Origin: Sphingomonas sp. PP-CC-1A-547
GTDB lineage: Bacteria; Pseudomonadota; Alphaproteobacteria; Sphingomonadales; Sphingomonadaceae
DNA: 64,000 nt
Assembly (NCBI RefSeq): GCF_003610375.1
Contig: NZ_RAPZ01000013.1
Coordinates: 62,001 to 126,000 of the forward strand
Direction: 5' to 3'
This document shows positions 41,221-49,271 of the stretch, one piece after another. Each line of letters starts with the position of its first letter. The stretch's first letter is position 1. Under the pieces are notes generated by a model. That model made no database searches and was not told the origin of the DNA. It saw nothing but the letters and a program-made list of their open reading frames with translations. A program made the translations under genes and the position numbers.

Positions 41221-41247
41221 AATCCCGGCACAATCGCGGAGACCCCC

Positions 41248-42153
41248 ATGCGCCTGCCCGATCTCGAAGCCTGGGCGATCTTCGCCAGCGTCGTAGAGCA
41301 CCGCTCGTTCAGCGCCGCCGCCGACGCGGTCGGGCTCAGCAAGGCGACCGTGTCGAAGGCGATCACCCGGCTCGAAGCGCATCTCGGCCAGTCGCTCTTC
41401 CACCGCACCTCGCGCCGCCTCGCGCTCACCGAAGCCGGCAAGCCGCTCGCCGAGCACGCCGCACGCATCCTCGCCGAAGCCCGCGCCGCGGAAGAGTCCG
41501 CACACGACGCCGCCAGCGCGCATACCGGCCGCGTCCGCCTCGCCGCCCCAATGAGCTTCGGCGTCACCAACGTCGCGCCGATCCTCGCCGAGTTCCTCGT
41601 CGCGCACCCCGGCATCGAGGTCGACTTCCACCTCTCCGATGCGCGCGTCGACATCGTCGCCGAAGGCTTCGACGTCGCGCTGCGGATCGCGGAGCTCCCC
41701 GACAGCTCGCTCCGCGCCCGCCGCCTGTGTAGCATCCAGGCGCACACCGTCGCCGCACCCAGCTATCTCGCGAAGCACGGCACACCGACGCACCCGGCAC
41801 AGCTCGGCGAGCATCAATTGGTCGGCTATTCGAACGTCGTCGGCCCGTGGCGCTTCCATGGCCCCGGCGGCGCCGACGTCTCGGTGCGGCTACAGGGCCA
41901 GCTCACCGCCAACAGCGGCGAAGCGATCGTCCCCGCGCTGATCGCCGGTCTTGGCATCGCGCGCCTGCCCGACTTCATCGTCGACCGGCATATCGCGTCC
42001 GGCGCGCTCGTCATCATCCTGCAAGACTGGGCGCCCGCAAAGATCGGGTTGCATCTCCTCACCCCGCCAAGCCCCCTCCGTCCGGCGCGCGTCGAGGCCC
42101 TGATAGACTTCCTCGCGGCACGCCTTCGCGACCCCAATGCAGGGCAAGCGTAA
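41248..42153 (+). CDS. LysR-family transcriptional regulator
   Basis: 301 residues. The N-terminal winged helix-turn-helix (FASVVEHRSFSAAADAVGLS, KATVSKAITRLEAHLGQSLF) is typical of LTTRs, and the rest is the periplasmic-binding-like effector domain (VRLAAPMSFGVTNVAPILAE). ATG 41248 follows GGAGA. It is divergent from the pirin-wrbA genes, so regulation of these redox-associated proteins is likely. The inducer is not apparent. Confidence 0.92.
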   Translation: MRLPDLEAWAIFASVVEHRSFSAAADAVGLSKATVSKAITRLEAHLGQSLFHRTSRRLALTEAGKPLAEHAARILAEARAAEESAHDAASAHTGRVRLAAPMSFGVTNVAPILAEFLVAHPGIEVDFHLSDARVDIVAEGFDVALRIAELPDSSLRARRLCSIQAHTVAAPSYLAKHGTPTHPAQLGEHQLVGYSNVVGPWRFHGPGGADVSVRLQGQLTANSGEAIVPALIAGLGIARLPDFIVDRHIASGALVIILQDWAPAKIGLHLLTPPSPLRPARVEALIDFLAARLRDPNAGQA

Positions 42154-42407
42154 AGCGGCGACCTTGCGCAAAACCGGGCCGGATGCCATGTAAGAGGCTG
42201 GATAGACGCTCGAGTTTGCACCCCAGCGCGATCCCAACGACACCCGATACCGGGATGAGGACTTTGAGCAGCGGCCGCGCTCAGTCGGTAGTTCATGTAT
42301 CGATTCCGTGATTTCCGCGTGGCTGACCCGATAATCCGGTCATGGATTCTCGTCGTCTTCGGCCTGTGTCGGGACAGCGGACCATGCCGAAACGAAAAGG
42401 CATGACC

Positions 42408-44120
42408 ATGCGGCCAGACGCTAACGACACGATCTCCCCAGAAACCAAGACCGGCGTGACCCGCCGCAACCTGCTCGGCTCGGCGATCGTCGCCGGCGGC
42501 GCAGCGGCGTTGCCGATCGCGCACGCCGACGCCGCGACCACCGAGCGCACCGTCGACGTCCTGCTGATCGGCGGCGGCATCATGAGCGCGACGCTCGCCG
42601 TCCTGCTTCGCGAGCTCGAGCCGACCTGGACGATCGAGATGGTCGAACGCCTCGACAAGGTCGCCGACGAAAGCTCGAACGGCTGGAACAACGCCGGTAC
42701 CGGCCACTCCGCGCTGTGCGAACTCAACTACACGCCGGTCAACAAGGCTGACGGCAAGGTCGAGATCGCCAAGGCGGTCGAGATCAACGAGCAGTTCCAG
42801 GTCACGCGCCAGTTCCTCAGCCACCAGGTCGATACCGGCATCCTCGCCAACCCGCGCTCGTTCATCAATTCCACACCGCACATGAACCTGGTGTGGGGCG
42901 ATGCCAACGTCGCCTTCCTGCAAAAGCGCCACGCCGCGCTCCAGGCGAGCCCGCTCTTCTCCGGCATGGAATTCACCACCGACCCGAAGCAGATTGCGCA
43001 GTGGGTGCCGGTGATGATGGAGGGCCGCGCGCCCGGCACGAAGCTCGCCGCAACGCGCTCGCCGCTCGGCACCGATTGCGACTGGGGCGAAGTCACGCGC
43101 CAGTATATCGCCTCGCTCGCCAAGCAGGACAATTTCACGCTGACCACGGGCCACGAGGTCCGCTCGCTCGAACGCGAGACGATCGGCGGTAAGAAGGCGC
43201 GCTGGCGCGTCACCGCGCGCGACATGAAGACCGACGAGAAGCAGGTCATCAAGGCACGCTTCGTGTTCGCGGGCGCAGGCGGCGGCGCGCTGCCGATCCT
43301 CCAGAAGTCCGGCATCCCCGAGGCCGACGATTATGCCGGCTTCCCGGTCGGCGGCTCGTTCCTGGTCGCGGACAAGCCCGAAATCACGCACCGCCATCTC
43401 GCCAAGGTCTACGGCAAGGCAGCGGTCGGCTCGCCGCCGATGTCCGTGCCGCATCTCGACACGCGCTTCCTCGACGGCAAGCAGGCGCTGTTGTTCGGCC
43501 CGTTCGCGACCTTCTCGACCAAGTTCCTCAAGGAAGGCTCGTATTTCGATCTTCCGGCGTCGGTCACGCTCGACAATTTCCGGCCGATGCTCGCGGTCGG
43601 CTGGGACGATTTCGACCTCGTCGAATATCTCGCGGGCCAGCTCATCATGTCGGACAGCGACCGGATGGATGCCCTGCGCGAGTATTTCCCGGGCGCGAAG
43701 GACGCCGACTGGCGCCTGTGGCAGGCAGGCCAGCGCGTCCAGATCATCAAGCGCGATCCGGAGAAGGGCGGCGTGCTGCGGCTCGGTACCGAGATCGTCG
43801 CGTCGAAGGACGGCTCGATCGCCGCGCTGCTCGGCGCCTCGCCGGGCGCCTCGACCGCGCCATCGATCATGCTCAACCTGCTGAAGAAGGTGTTCCCGAA
43901 CCACCTCGCCACCGCCGGCTGGCAGGCTAAAATCCGCGAGATCGTCCCAACCTACGGCGTGATGCTCAACGAGACGCCGGACGTCCTCGCCGAGCATTGG
44001 GCCTCGACCGCCGACACGCTGCAACTCGCCATCCCCTCGCCCACGGTCGGCGTCGCAGCCGGCCCACGCCCCGCGGCCATGCGCGTAAAGCCAGACCGCA
44101 GCCCCGACCTCGCGCTGTAA
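42408..44120 (+). CDS. mqo: Malate:quinone oxidoreductase with a Tat-like leader
   Basis: 570 residues. After a leader the FAD-binding motif [19 protein letters not shown] begins, followed by Mqo signatures [20 protein letters not shown] and [17 protein letters not shown]. Mqo oxidises malate to oxaloacetate and passes electrons to ubiquinone, bypassing NAD-dependent malate dehydrogenase. The leader contains [19 protein letters not shown] and an AHADA cleavage region, a good twin-arginine pattern, which is unexpected because Mqo normally works on the cytoplasmic face. I chose ATG 42408, 7 bases after AAAAGG; ATGs at 42384 and 42402 are alternatives and keep the leader. Confidence 0.9.
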   Translation: MRPDANDTISPETKTGVTRRNLLGSAIVAGGAAALPIAHADAATTERTVDVLLIGGGIMSATLAVLLRELEPTWTIEMVERLDKVADESSNGWNNAGTGHSALCELNYTPVNKADGKVEIAKAVEINEQFQVTRQFLSHQVDTGILANPRSFINSTPHMNLVWGDANVAFLQKRHAALQASPLFSGMEFTTDPKQIAQWVPVMMEGRAPGTKLAATRSPLGTDCDWGEVTRQYIASLAKQDNFTLTTGHEVRSLERETIGGKKARWRVTARDMKTDEKQVIKARFVFAGAGGGALPILQKSGIPEADDYAGFPVGGSFLVADKPEITHRHLAKVYGKAAVGSPPMSVPHLDTRFLDGKQALLFGPFATFSTKFLKEGSYFDLPASVTLDNFRPMLAVGWDDFDLVEYLAGQLIMSDSDRMDALREYFPGAKDADWRLWQAGQRVQIIKRDPEKGGVLRLGTEIVASKDGSIAALLGASPGASTAPSIMLNLLKKVFPNHLATAGWQAKIREIVPTYGVMLNETPDVLAEHWASTADTLQLAIPSPTVGVAAGPRPAAMRVKPDRSPDLAL

Positions 44121-44143
44121 GTTAAACCGACGTCCATTCTACA

Positions 44144-44268
44144 ATCCTCCCCCGCCAGGGGGAGGTGGCTGGCACTTGCCAGACGAAGGGGGAGGAAGGC
44201 GATGACTGCCGTTGCGTGTCCTCCCCCTCCGTCACCTTCGGCGACACCTCCCCTTGGCGGGGGAGGAT
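44144..44268. repeat. Palindromic intergenic repeat, copy 1
   Basis: A 125-base element beginning ATCCTCCCCCGCCAGGGGGA and ending with its near-exact reverse complement. The interior (TGGCTGGCACTTGCCAGACG) also folds on itself. A second copy, nearly identical, is at 46507-46630. It lies in the mqo to AI-2E-permease gap. Confidence 0.85.
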
Positions 44269-44380
44269 CAGCGAGTGTCGTTTCAGGAACGTACCTTAAG
44301 TCCTTGGAACGGCTGTCCTACGCTGCGACGATCTGCCACGGTCGCAAGATGATCGCCCCGCCACCCTCGCAAAACCACCC

Positions 44381-44471
44381 CCGATCCGGCCAAGGATCGG
44401 CTCCAAAAGCCGGAAGTGCACACTCCGCACAAACCGCGCCAGCGTGTGCACTTTGTGAACTTCCAGCTTTT
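44381..44471. repeat. Nested inverted repeats in the leader of the AI-2E-family gene
   Basis: CCGATCC/GGATCGG (44381-44400) is followed by a larger fold: AAAAGCCGGAAGT (44405-44417) against ACTTCCAGCTTTT (44459-44471), one mismatch, and inside it AAGTGCACAC (44414-44423) against GTGTGCACTT (44444-44453). The last arm ends 14 bases before the permease start, where it could mask or expose the ribosome site. Together with the repeat at 44144, this accounts for most of the 365-base gap 44121-44485; no gene is seen there. Confidence 0.65.
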
Positions 44472-44485
44472 CGGCGGGCCGCAGC

Positions 44486-45577
44486 ATGAACCGCCTGGCC
44501 CCCGATGCAGACGATTCGCGCTTCATCCGCCGCGTCATCCTGACCATCGTGATCGTCGCGGTCGTCGCGGCGCTCTACAAGGCCGGCGACCTGCTCATCC
44601 TCGCCTTCGGGTCGATGCTCGGCGCGATCGTCATCCACGCGATCGCCGATCTCTACCGCGACCATCTCCGCGTTCCGCGAAAGCCCGCGCTCGGCCTCGG
44701 CATCGCCACCGTGCTCGGCGTCATCGCGTTCCTGGTCTGGTTGTTCGGCGTGCAGTTCCGCAGCCAGGTCAACGTCCTGATCGCCCAGACGCCGGCGCTG
44801 CTCGACCAACTCGCCGCGTATCTCTCGCAAAGTGCGGTCGGCGCGAAGCTCGTCGATGCCGTGCAACAGGCCTATGCCGGGTCGAAGGTCGCGCAGGACG
44901 TCGGCGGACTCGTGACCGGCGCGGGCGAACTCGTGCTCAACTGCCTGTTGCTGCTGGTCGGCGCGCTGTTCTTCGCCGCCGATCCCAAAGTGTACGAACG
45001 CGGCTTCCTGCTGCTGATCCCACGCTCGAAGCGGGCCGCAGTCGAGGATGCGCTGTTCGACGTGGGCTCGACGCTGCGGCTGTGGCTCGGCTCGTCGCTG
45101 ATCCTGATGACGACGATGGGGATCCTGGTCGGCATCGGGCTCTGGTTGTCGGACGTCCCCAGCGCCGCCGCGCTCGGCCTGCTCGCCGGATTGTCCGAAT
45201 TCATTCCGTATATCGGCCCCACCGCGGCGATGATCCCGGCGCTCGGCCTCGCCGCGACGCAGGGCACCTCGTCGATCGTCGGCACGCTCGTCACCTATGC
45301 CGTCGTGCGGCTCGTGCAGACCAATTTCATCACGCCGTACGTACAGAACCGCGTGATCTCGATCCCGCCTGCGATCACGGTGTTCGCGATCATCGGCATC
45401 GGCACGATCTTCGGCCTGTTCGGCTTGTTCTTCTCGGCCGCATTGCTGGTGGTGATCTTCACGCTCGTCCGCAGCCTGTATCTGCGCGAGGTTCTCGGCG
45501 AGGATATCCCGAAGACGGTCCACCGGACGTTGCTCGGCCCCGACCTGACGCCGAGCCCCCCGGCCGAAGATTTGTAA
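44486..45577 (+). CDS. AI-2E-family transporter (YdiK/PerM type)
   Basis: 363 residues with about eight membrane helices, including an N-terminal pair (ILTIVIVAVVAALYKAGDLL), a central soluble part (LVDAVQQAYAGSKVAQDVGG) and the conserved ALGLLAGLSEFIPYIGPTAA and VQTNFITPYVQNRVISIPPA segments. Members of this permease family are annotated as AI-2 exporters or Na+/H+ antiporter-like proteins; the substrate here is unknown. The frame antisense and +1 to it are shadows. It is followed by ctrA on the same strand after 152 bases. Confidence 0.88.
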   Translation: MNRLAPDADDSRFIRRVILTIVIVAVVAALYKAGDLLILAFGSMLGAIVIHAIADLYRDHLRVPRKPALGLGIATVLGVIAFLVWLFGVQFRSQVNVLIAQTPALLDQLAAYLSQSAVGAKLVDAVQQAYAGSKVAQDVGGLVTGAGELVLNCLLLLVGALFFAADPKVYERGFLLLIPRSKRAAVEDALFDVGSTLRLWLGSSLILMTTMGILVGIGLWLSDVPSAAALGLLAGLSEFIPYIGPTAAMIPALGLAATQGTSSIVGTLVTYAVVRLVQTNFITPYVQNRVISIPPAITVFAIIGIGTIFGLFGLFFSAALLVVIFTLVRSLYLREVLGEDIPKTVHRTLLGPDLTPSPPAEDL

Positions 45578-45624
45578 AGAATACAACTGCTCGGCGGCGA
45601 TCCGACCAATTCGTCGCGTCAACC

Positions 45625-45639
45625 TTAGTCCGAAATTAA
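45625..45639 (+). promoter_or_regulatory. CtrA box upstream of ctrA
   Basis: TTAG-TCCGAAA-TTAA matches the CtrA consensus TTAA-N7-TTAA with one base different. Further TTAA-type half-sites occur at 45665-45668. It is 91 bases upstream of the ctrA start, consistent with autoregulation as known in Caulobacter. Confidence 0.6.
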
Positions 45640-45729
45640 CCTTTTGCCTTCAGATGTTGTGTGGTTAATGAATGGAAGTCGAGCTGCTGACATGGGGTGT
45701 CGGGCGGTCTCGCGAACAGGGGACGACGC

Positions 45730-46431
45730 ATGCGAGTGCTGCTGATCGAGGACGAGCCGACGACGGCCAAGGCTATCGAGCTGATGCTGACGACCGAAGG
45801 GTTCAACGTCTACATCACCGATCTCGGGGAAGAAGGCCTCGATCTGGGCAAGCTGTATGATTACGACATCATTCTGCTCGACCTGAACCTGCCCGACATG
45901 CACGGTTACGACGTGCTCAAGCGCCTGCGCGTCGCCCGCGTCGCGACGCCGGTGCTGATCCTGTCGGGCGTCAACGAGATGGACTCTAAGGTCCGGAGCT
46001 TCGGCTTCGGCGCCGACGACTATGTCACCAAGCCGTTCCACCGCGAGGAACTGATCGCGCGCATCCACGCCGTCGTCCGTCGCTCGAAGGGTCACAGCCA
46101 GTCGGTCATCCGCACCGGCAAGCTGGCGGTCAACCTCGATGCGAAGACGGTCGAGGTCAATGGCAGCCGCGTTCACCTGACCGGCAAGGAATATGCGATG
46201 CTGGAGCTGCTCTCGCTCCGCAAGGGCACGACCTTAACCAAGGAAATGTTCCTCAACCACCTTTACGGCGGGATGGACGAGCCCGAGTTGAAGATCATCG
46301 ACGTCTTCATCTGCAAGCTGCGGAAAAAGCTCAGCCTCGCGTGCGACGGCGAGAATTACATCGAGACCGTCTGGGGTCGCGGCTACGTGCTGCGCGAGCC
46401 CGACGAAGTGCTCGAATCCCAGGTCGCGTAA
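45730..46431 (+). CDS. ctrA: Cell-cycle response regulator CtrA
   Basis: 233 residues, the usual length. Receiver domain 1-120 with acidic pocket (IEDEP), phosphoacceptor Asp51 in [20 protein letters not shown] and Lys in [20 protein letters not shown]. An OmpR-type winged helix follows ([47 protein letters not shown]). The sequence is close to the Caulobacter master regulator, including GYDVLKRLR and the [16 protein letters not shown] stretch. ATG 45730 follows AGGGGACG; upstream in-frame GTG starts lack one. In sphingomonads CtrA mainly controls motility, pili and cell division genes. An intrinsic terminator follows. Confidence 0.95.
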   Translation: MRVLLIEDEPTTAKAIELMLTTEGFNVYITDLGEEGLDLGKLYDYDIILLDLNLPDMHGYDVLKRLRVARVATPVLILSGVNEMDSKVRSFGFGADDYVTKPFHREELIARIHAVVRRSKGHSQSVIRTGKLAVNLDAKTVEVNGSRVHLTGKEYAMLELLSLRKGTTLTKEMFLNHLYGGMDEPELKIIDVFICKLRKKLSLACDGENYIETVWGRGYVLREPDEVLESQVA

Positions 46432-46453
46432 ATCCCCAGTTTTCGGGAGCACG

Positions 46454-46487
46454 AAGGCCGCGGCATCGGGGGGTGCCGCGGCCTTTT
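46454..46487 (+). terminator. Intrinsic terminator of ctrA
   Basis: AAGGCCGCGGCA (46454-46465), an 8-base loop and TGCCGCGGCCTT (46474-46485) followed by TT. A 12-bp perfect stem with a T-run 22 bases after the ctrA stop. Confidence 0.85.
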
Positions 46488-46506
46488 CTATTTCTCGGGG
46501 TTCCAA

Positions 46507-46630
46507 ATCCTCCCCCGCCAGGGGGAGGTGGCTGGCCCTTGCCAGACGGAGGGGGGGGAAAGCGAAACGTCGGTTGCGCATCCTCCCCCTCCGTCGCCTA
46601 CGGCGCCACCTCCCCCTTGCGGGGGAGGAT
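46507..46630. repeat. Palindromic intergenic repeat, copy 2
   Basis: Nearly the same 124-base element as at 44144-44268, with terminal inverted arms starting ATCCTCCCCCGCCAGGGGGA and an internal TGGCTGGCCCTTGCCAGACG. It sits between the ctrA terminator and the stop of the convergent PLD gene. Confidence 0.85.
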
Positions 46631-46643
46631 ACTGAAATCCACC

Positions 46644-48083
46644 CTAAGTTTTCCGCCGCCACCGTCGGAACAGCCCCCGCTTGCTGAGCGACTCGAACAT
46701 CTCCTGAGGGCCTTCCGGATCGAGCACCTCGTTATCCGCCAACCAAGCCTCGACCGCAGTCAGATCGGGCACCTCGTAACACCGCAGCGTCTTGCTCACG
46801 CCGCCCCGGTCCTGACGCAACCGCTCGATCGTCTCGATCAACGAGCCCGTCTCGGCGATCATCGCACTGACCACATCCACCGCGACACCGAGATGCTCCG
46901 CCATCAACCCGTCCCGGATCGCCGCAACAGCCTTCGAGGTCGCAGCGTCGACAGCCCGGATCGCGAGGTCACACTCCGTATCGAGCCGCAGCGAACGATT
47001 GTTGACGTTCGAAGACCCCAACCGGAACACGTCGTCGTCCGCGATCAGGATCTTGGCGTGGCAATAGATCGGTGCGCCGTCCTTGGTGTACGGATGATAC
47101 ATCCGCAGCCGCCGGTGCGCGTCGCGTCGGTGCAGCGCCTCCATCAACCGCGCCCGCGCGGTGTCCATCGCCAACGGCTCCAGCCAGCCCTGCGCCACGG
47201 TCGGGTTGATGATGACGATCTCTGGCCCATCCGCCTCGTCGAGCCGCCGCGCCACCGCCTCCGCCACCTTACGCGACGCGAAATACTGGCTCTCGATATA
47301 CAGATGCTTCTTCGCGCGGGCGATCTGCCCCAGGAACAGCGCCTCGCTCTCGTACACCGGCGCCTGGTCCGACATTTCCGGCTCGGTCCGCGCTATGCCT
47401 ACGTCGACGTCACGGAAATCCACCGCCAGCCCCTCGGGCCAGAACGTCCCGCCCGGCACGCCTGCCGCCATCGGCTTGCCCCCCGCCAGCCGCCAGCGCC
47501 GGCGGAACAGTTCGCCCAGCGCATGTGCGACGGGGCCCTGCACCGCGCTGATTGCGTCGTGCCACGGCTTGTACGGCTTGCCCGATGGCTGGACGCGGTG
47601 CAGATCGCCGTCGCGGTGCTCGCGCGTGTCCCAGCGGTCCCCGGTCATGTCGATCCCCCCGCAGAAGGCCAGCGCATCGTCGATGATGACGATCTTCTGG
47701 TGATGCGACGCCGCGGTCGGATGATGCCCGTCGAGCTTGGTATGAATCCGCTTGTGCCGCATCCACTTGAGCATCGTAAACAGCGTCGACCCGCGGAACA
47801 GCGACTTGATCGCCCCGGTGTCCCAGCGCAGCACGAAAATCTCGAGTTCGGGTTCGCGCTCGACCAGCCAGTGCATGAACGCGCCCAGCGTCCTGGGTTC
47901 GCCCGGCCGATCGACGCCCGGCTCGAGCGAAATACGCGCATCGAAGTCCCAGCCGATCAGCAGGATGCGGCGCTTCGCTCCCAGCATCGCGACGCGCGCC
48001 GTCCGGAAATAGTCCGCCGCATCGACGATCACCGCCATCCGCTCGGCGCGTTCGATCCGCCAGCACTCCGTCCCAACCTGCAT
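46644..48083 (-). CDS. Phospholipase D-family protein, soluble paralogue
   Basis: 479 residues with two PLD motifs, HHQKIVIIDDALAFCGGID and CHAKILIADDDVFRLGSSN, followed by NNRSLRLDTECDLAI. It is a close paralogue of the protein at 21510-23081 (shared CWRIE opening and LIGWDFDARI), but lacks the C-terminal membrane helix and ends in a basic tail (RRWRRKT). ATG 48083 follows AAGGGAC; the longer frame to 48239 runs through the dinB region. Likely phosphatidyl transfer or hydrolysis. It is divergent from dinB. Confidence 0.88.
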   Translation of the reverse strand: MQVGTECWRIERAERMAVIVDAADYFRTARVAMLGAKRRILLIGWDFDARISLEPGVDRPGEPRTLGAFMHWLVEREPELEIFVLRWDTGAIKSLFRGSTLFTMLKWMRHKRIHTKLDGHHPTAASHHQKIVIIDDALAFCGGIDMTGDRWDTREHRDGDLHRVQPSGKPYKPWHDAISAVQGPVAHALGELFRRRWRLAGGKPMAAGVPGGTFWPEGLAVDFRDVDVGIARTEPEMSDQAPVYESEALFLGQIARAKKHLYIESQYFASRKVAEAVARRLDEADGPEIVIINPTVAQGWLEPLAMDTARARLMEALHRRDAHRRLRMYHPYTKDGAPIYCHAKILIADDDVFRLGSSNVNNRSLRLDTECDLAIRAVDAATSKAVAAIRDGLMAEHLGVAVDVVSAMIAETGSLIETIERLRQDRGGVSKTLRCYEVPDLTAVEAWLADNEVLDPEGPQEMFESLSKRGLFRRWRRKT

Positions 48084-48177
48084 CGGTGTCCCTTCGTCCG
48101 TTGCCGACTGATATGCGTGGCGCGCGGTTTGGTTGCGTGAATGCCCTGTATCGTCGCGCCCTGCCGCCCTATCTGGG

Positions 48178-49269
48178 ATGACGATGACCGCTCCTCCTAC
48201 CCAGCCGCCGGCGCAGCGCAAGGTGATCCATGTCGACATGGACGCCTTCTACGCGTCGGTCGAACAGCGCGACGATCCCTCGCTGAAGGGCCGCCCAGTG
48301 GCGGTCGGCGGATCGCGCGCGCGGGGCGTAGTGGCGGCGGCAAGCTACGAGGCGCGCGCGTTCGGCGTTCGCAGCGCGATGCCGTCGGTCACCGCGATCC
48401 GAAAATGTCCCGACCTCGTGTTCGTGCCCCCTCGGTTCGACGTGTACCGCGAAGTCTCGGACCGGATTCGCGCGATCTTCGCCGACTATACCGACCTGAT
48501 CGAGCCGCTGTCGCTCGACGAGGCGTATCTCGACGTCACCGAAGATATCCGCGGGCTCGGCACGGCCGCCGCGATCGCGGAGGAAATCCGCGCGCGGATC
48601 AAGGCGGATACCGGCCTCACCGCGTCCGCCGGGGTGAGCTACAACAAGTTCATCGCCAAGCTCGCCTCGGACCAGAACAAGCCCGACGGCATCTGCATCA
48701 TCACGCCGAAGCGCGGCGCGGCGTTCGTCCAGTCGCTGCCGGTCAAGCGCTTCCACGGCGTCGGGCCGGTGACCGCGCAGAAGATGGAACGGCTCGGCAT
48801 CCTCACCGGCGCGCACCTCTACGGCATGACGCTCGCGTTCCTCCAGGCGCATTTCGGCAGCTATGCGGACTATCTCTACGGTGCGGCGCGCGGCATCGAT
48901 CACCGGCCCGTGCGCGTCAACCGGGCTGCGAAGTCGGTCGGCGCGGAACGGACGTTCGAGACGAACCTGACGACCGCGGAGGATTTGCGGGCGGCGCTGC
49001 ACCGAGTGGCGGATGCGGCTTGGGTGCGGATCGAACGGCACGGCACCCGCGGTCGCACGGTCACGCTCAAGCTGCGCCACGCGGACTTCCGCACGATCAC
49101 GCGTGCACGATCGTCGCAGGCGCCGGTCACGGACAAGGCTGCATTCCTGGCGGCGGGCCTCGACCTGCTGATGGCGCAACTGCCCGTGCCGGACGGCGTG
49201 CGCCTGCTAGGGCTCACGTTGTCGGGCATCATGGGCGAAGACGACGAAATACAGCCTAGCCTGTTGTAG
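48178..49269 (+). CDS. dinB: DNA polymerase IV (Y-family translesion polymerase)
   Basis: 363 residues, normal for Pol IV. Catalytic carboxylates are in IHVDMDAFYASVEQRDD and PLSLDEAYLDVTEDI; the YxxR steric-gate region (ASYEARAFGVRSAMP) and the helix-hairpin-helix (FHGVGPVTAQKMERLGI) are present, as is the little-finger domain. It copies past damaged bases with low fidelity. There is no obvious C-terminal clamp-binding QxxLF in canonical form. ATG 48178 or 48184 could start it. It is convergent with the histidine kinase gene with 2 bases between stops. Confidence 0.93.
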   Translation: MTMTAPPTQPPAQRKVIHVDMDAFYASVEQRDDPSLKGRPVAVGGSRARGVVAAASYEARAFGVRSAMPSVTAIRKCPDLVFVPPRFDVYREVSDRIRAIFADYTDLIEPLSLDEAYLDVTEDIRGLGTAAAIAEEIRARIKADTGLTASAGVSYNKFIAKLASDQNKPDGICIITPKRGAAFVQSLPVKRFHGVGPVTAQKMERLGILTGAHLYGMTLAFLQAHFGSYADYLYGAARGIDHRPVRVNRAAKSVGAERTFETNLTTAEDLRAALHRVADAAWVRIERHGTRGRTVTLKLRHADFRTITRARSSQAPVTDKAAFLAAGLDLLMAQLPVPDGVRLLGLTLSGIMGEDDEIQPSLL

Positions 49270-49271
49270 GT

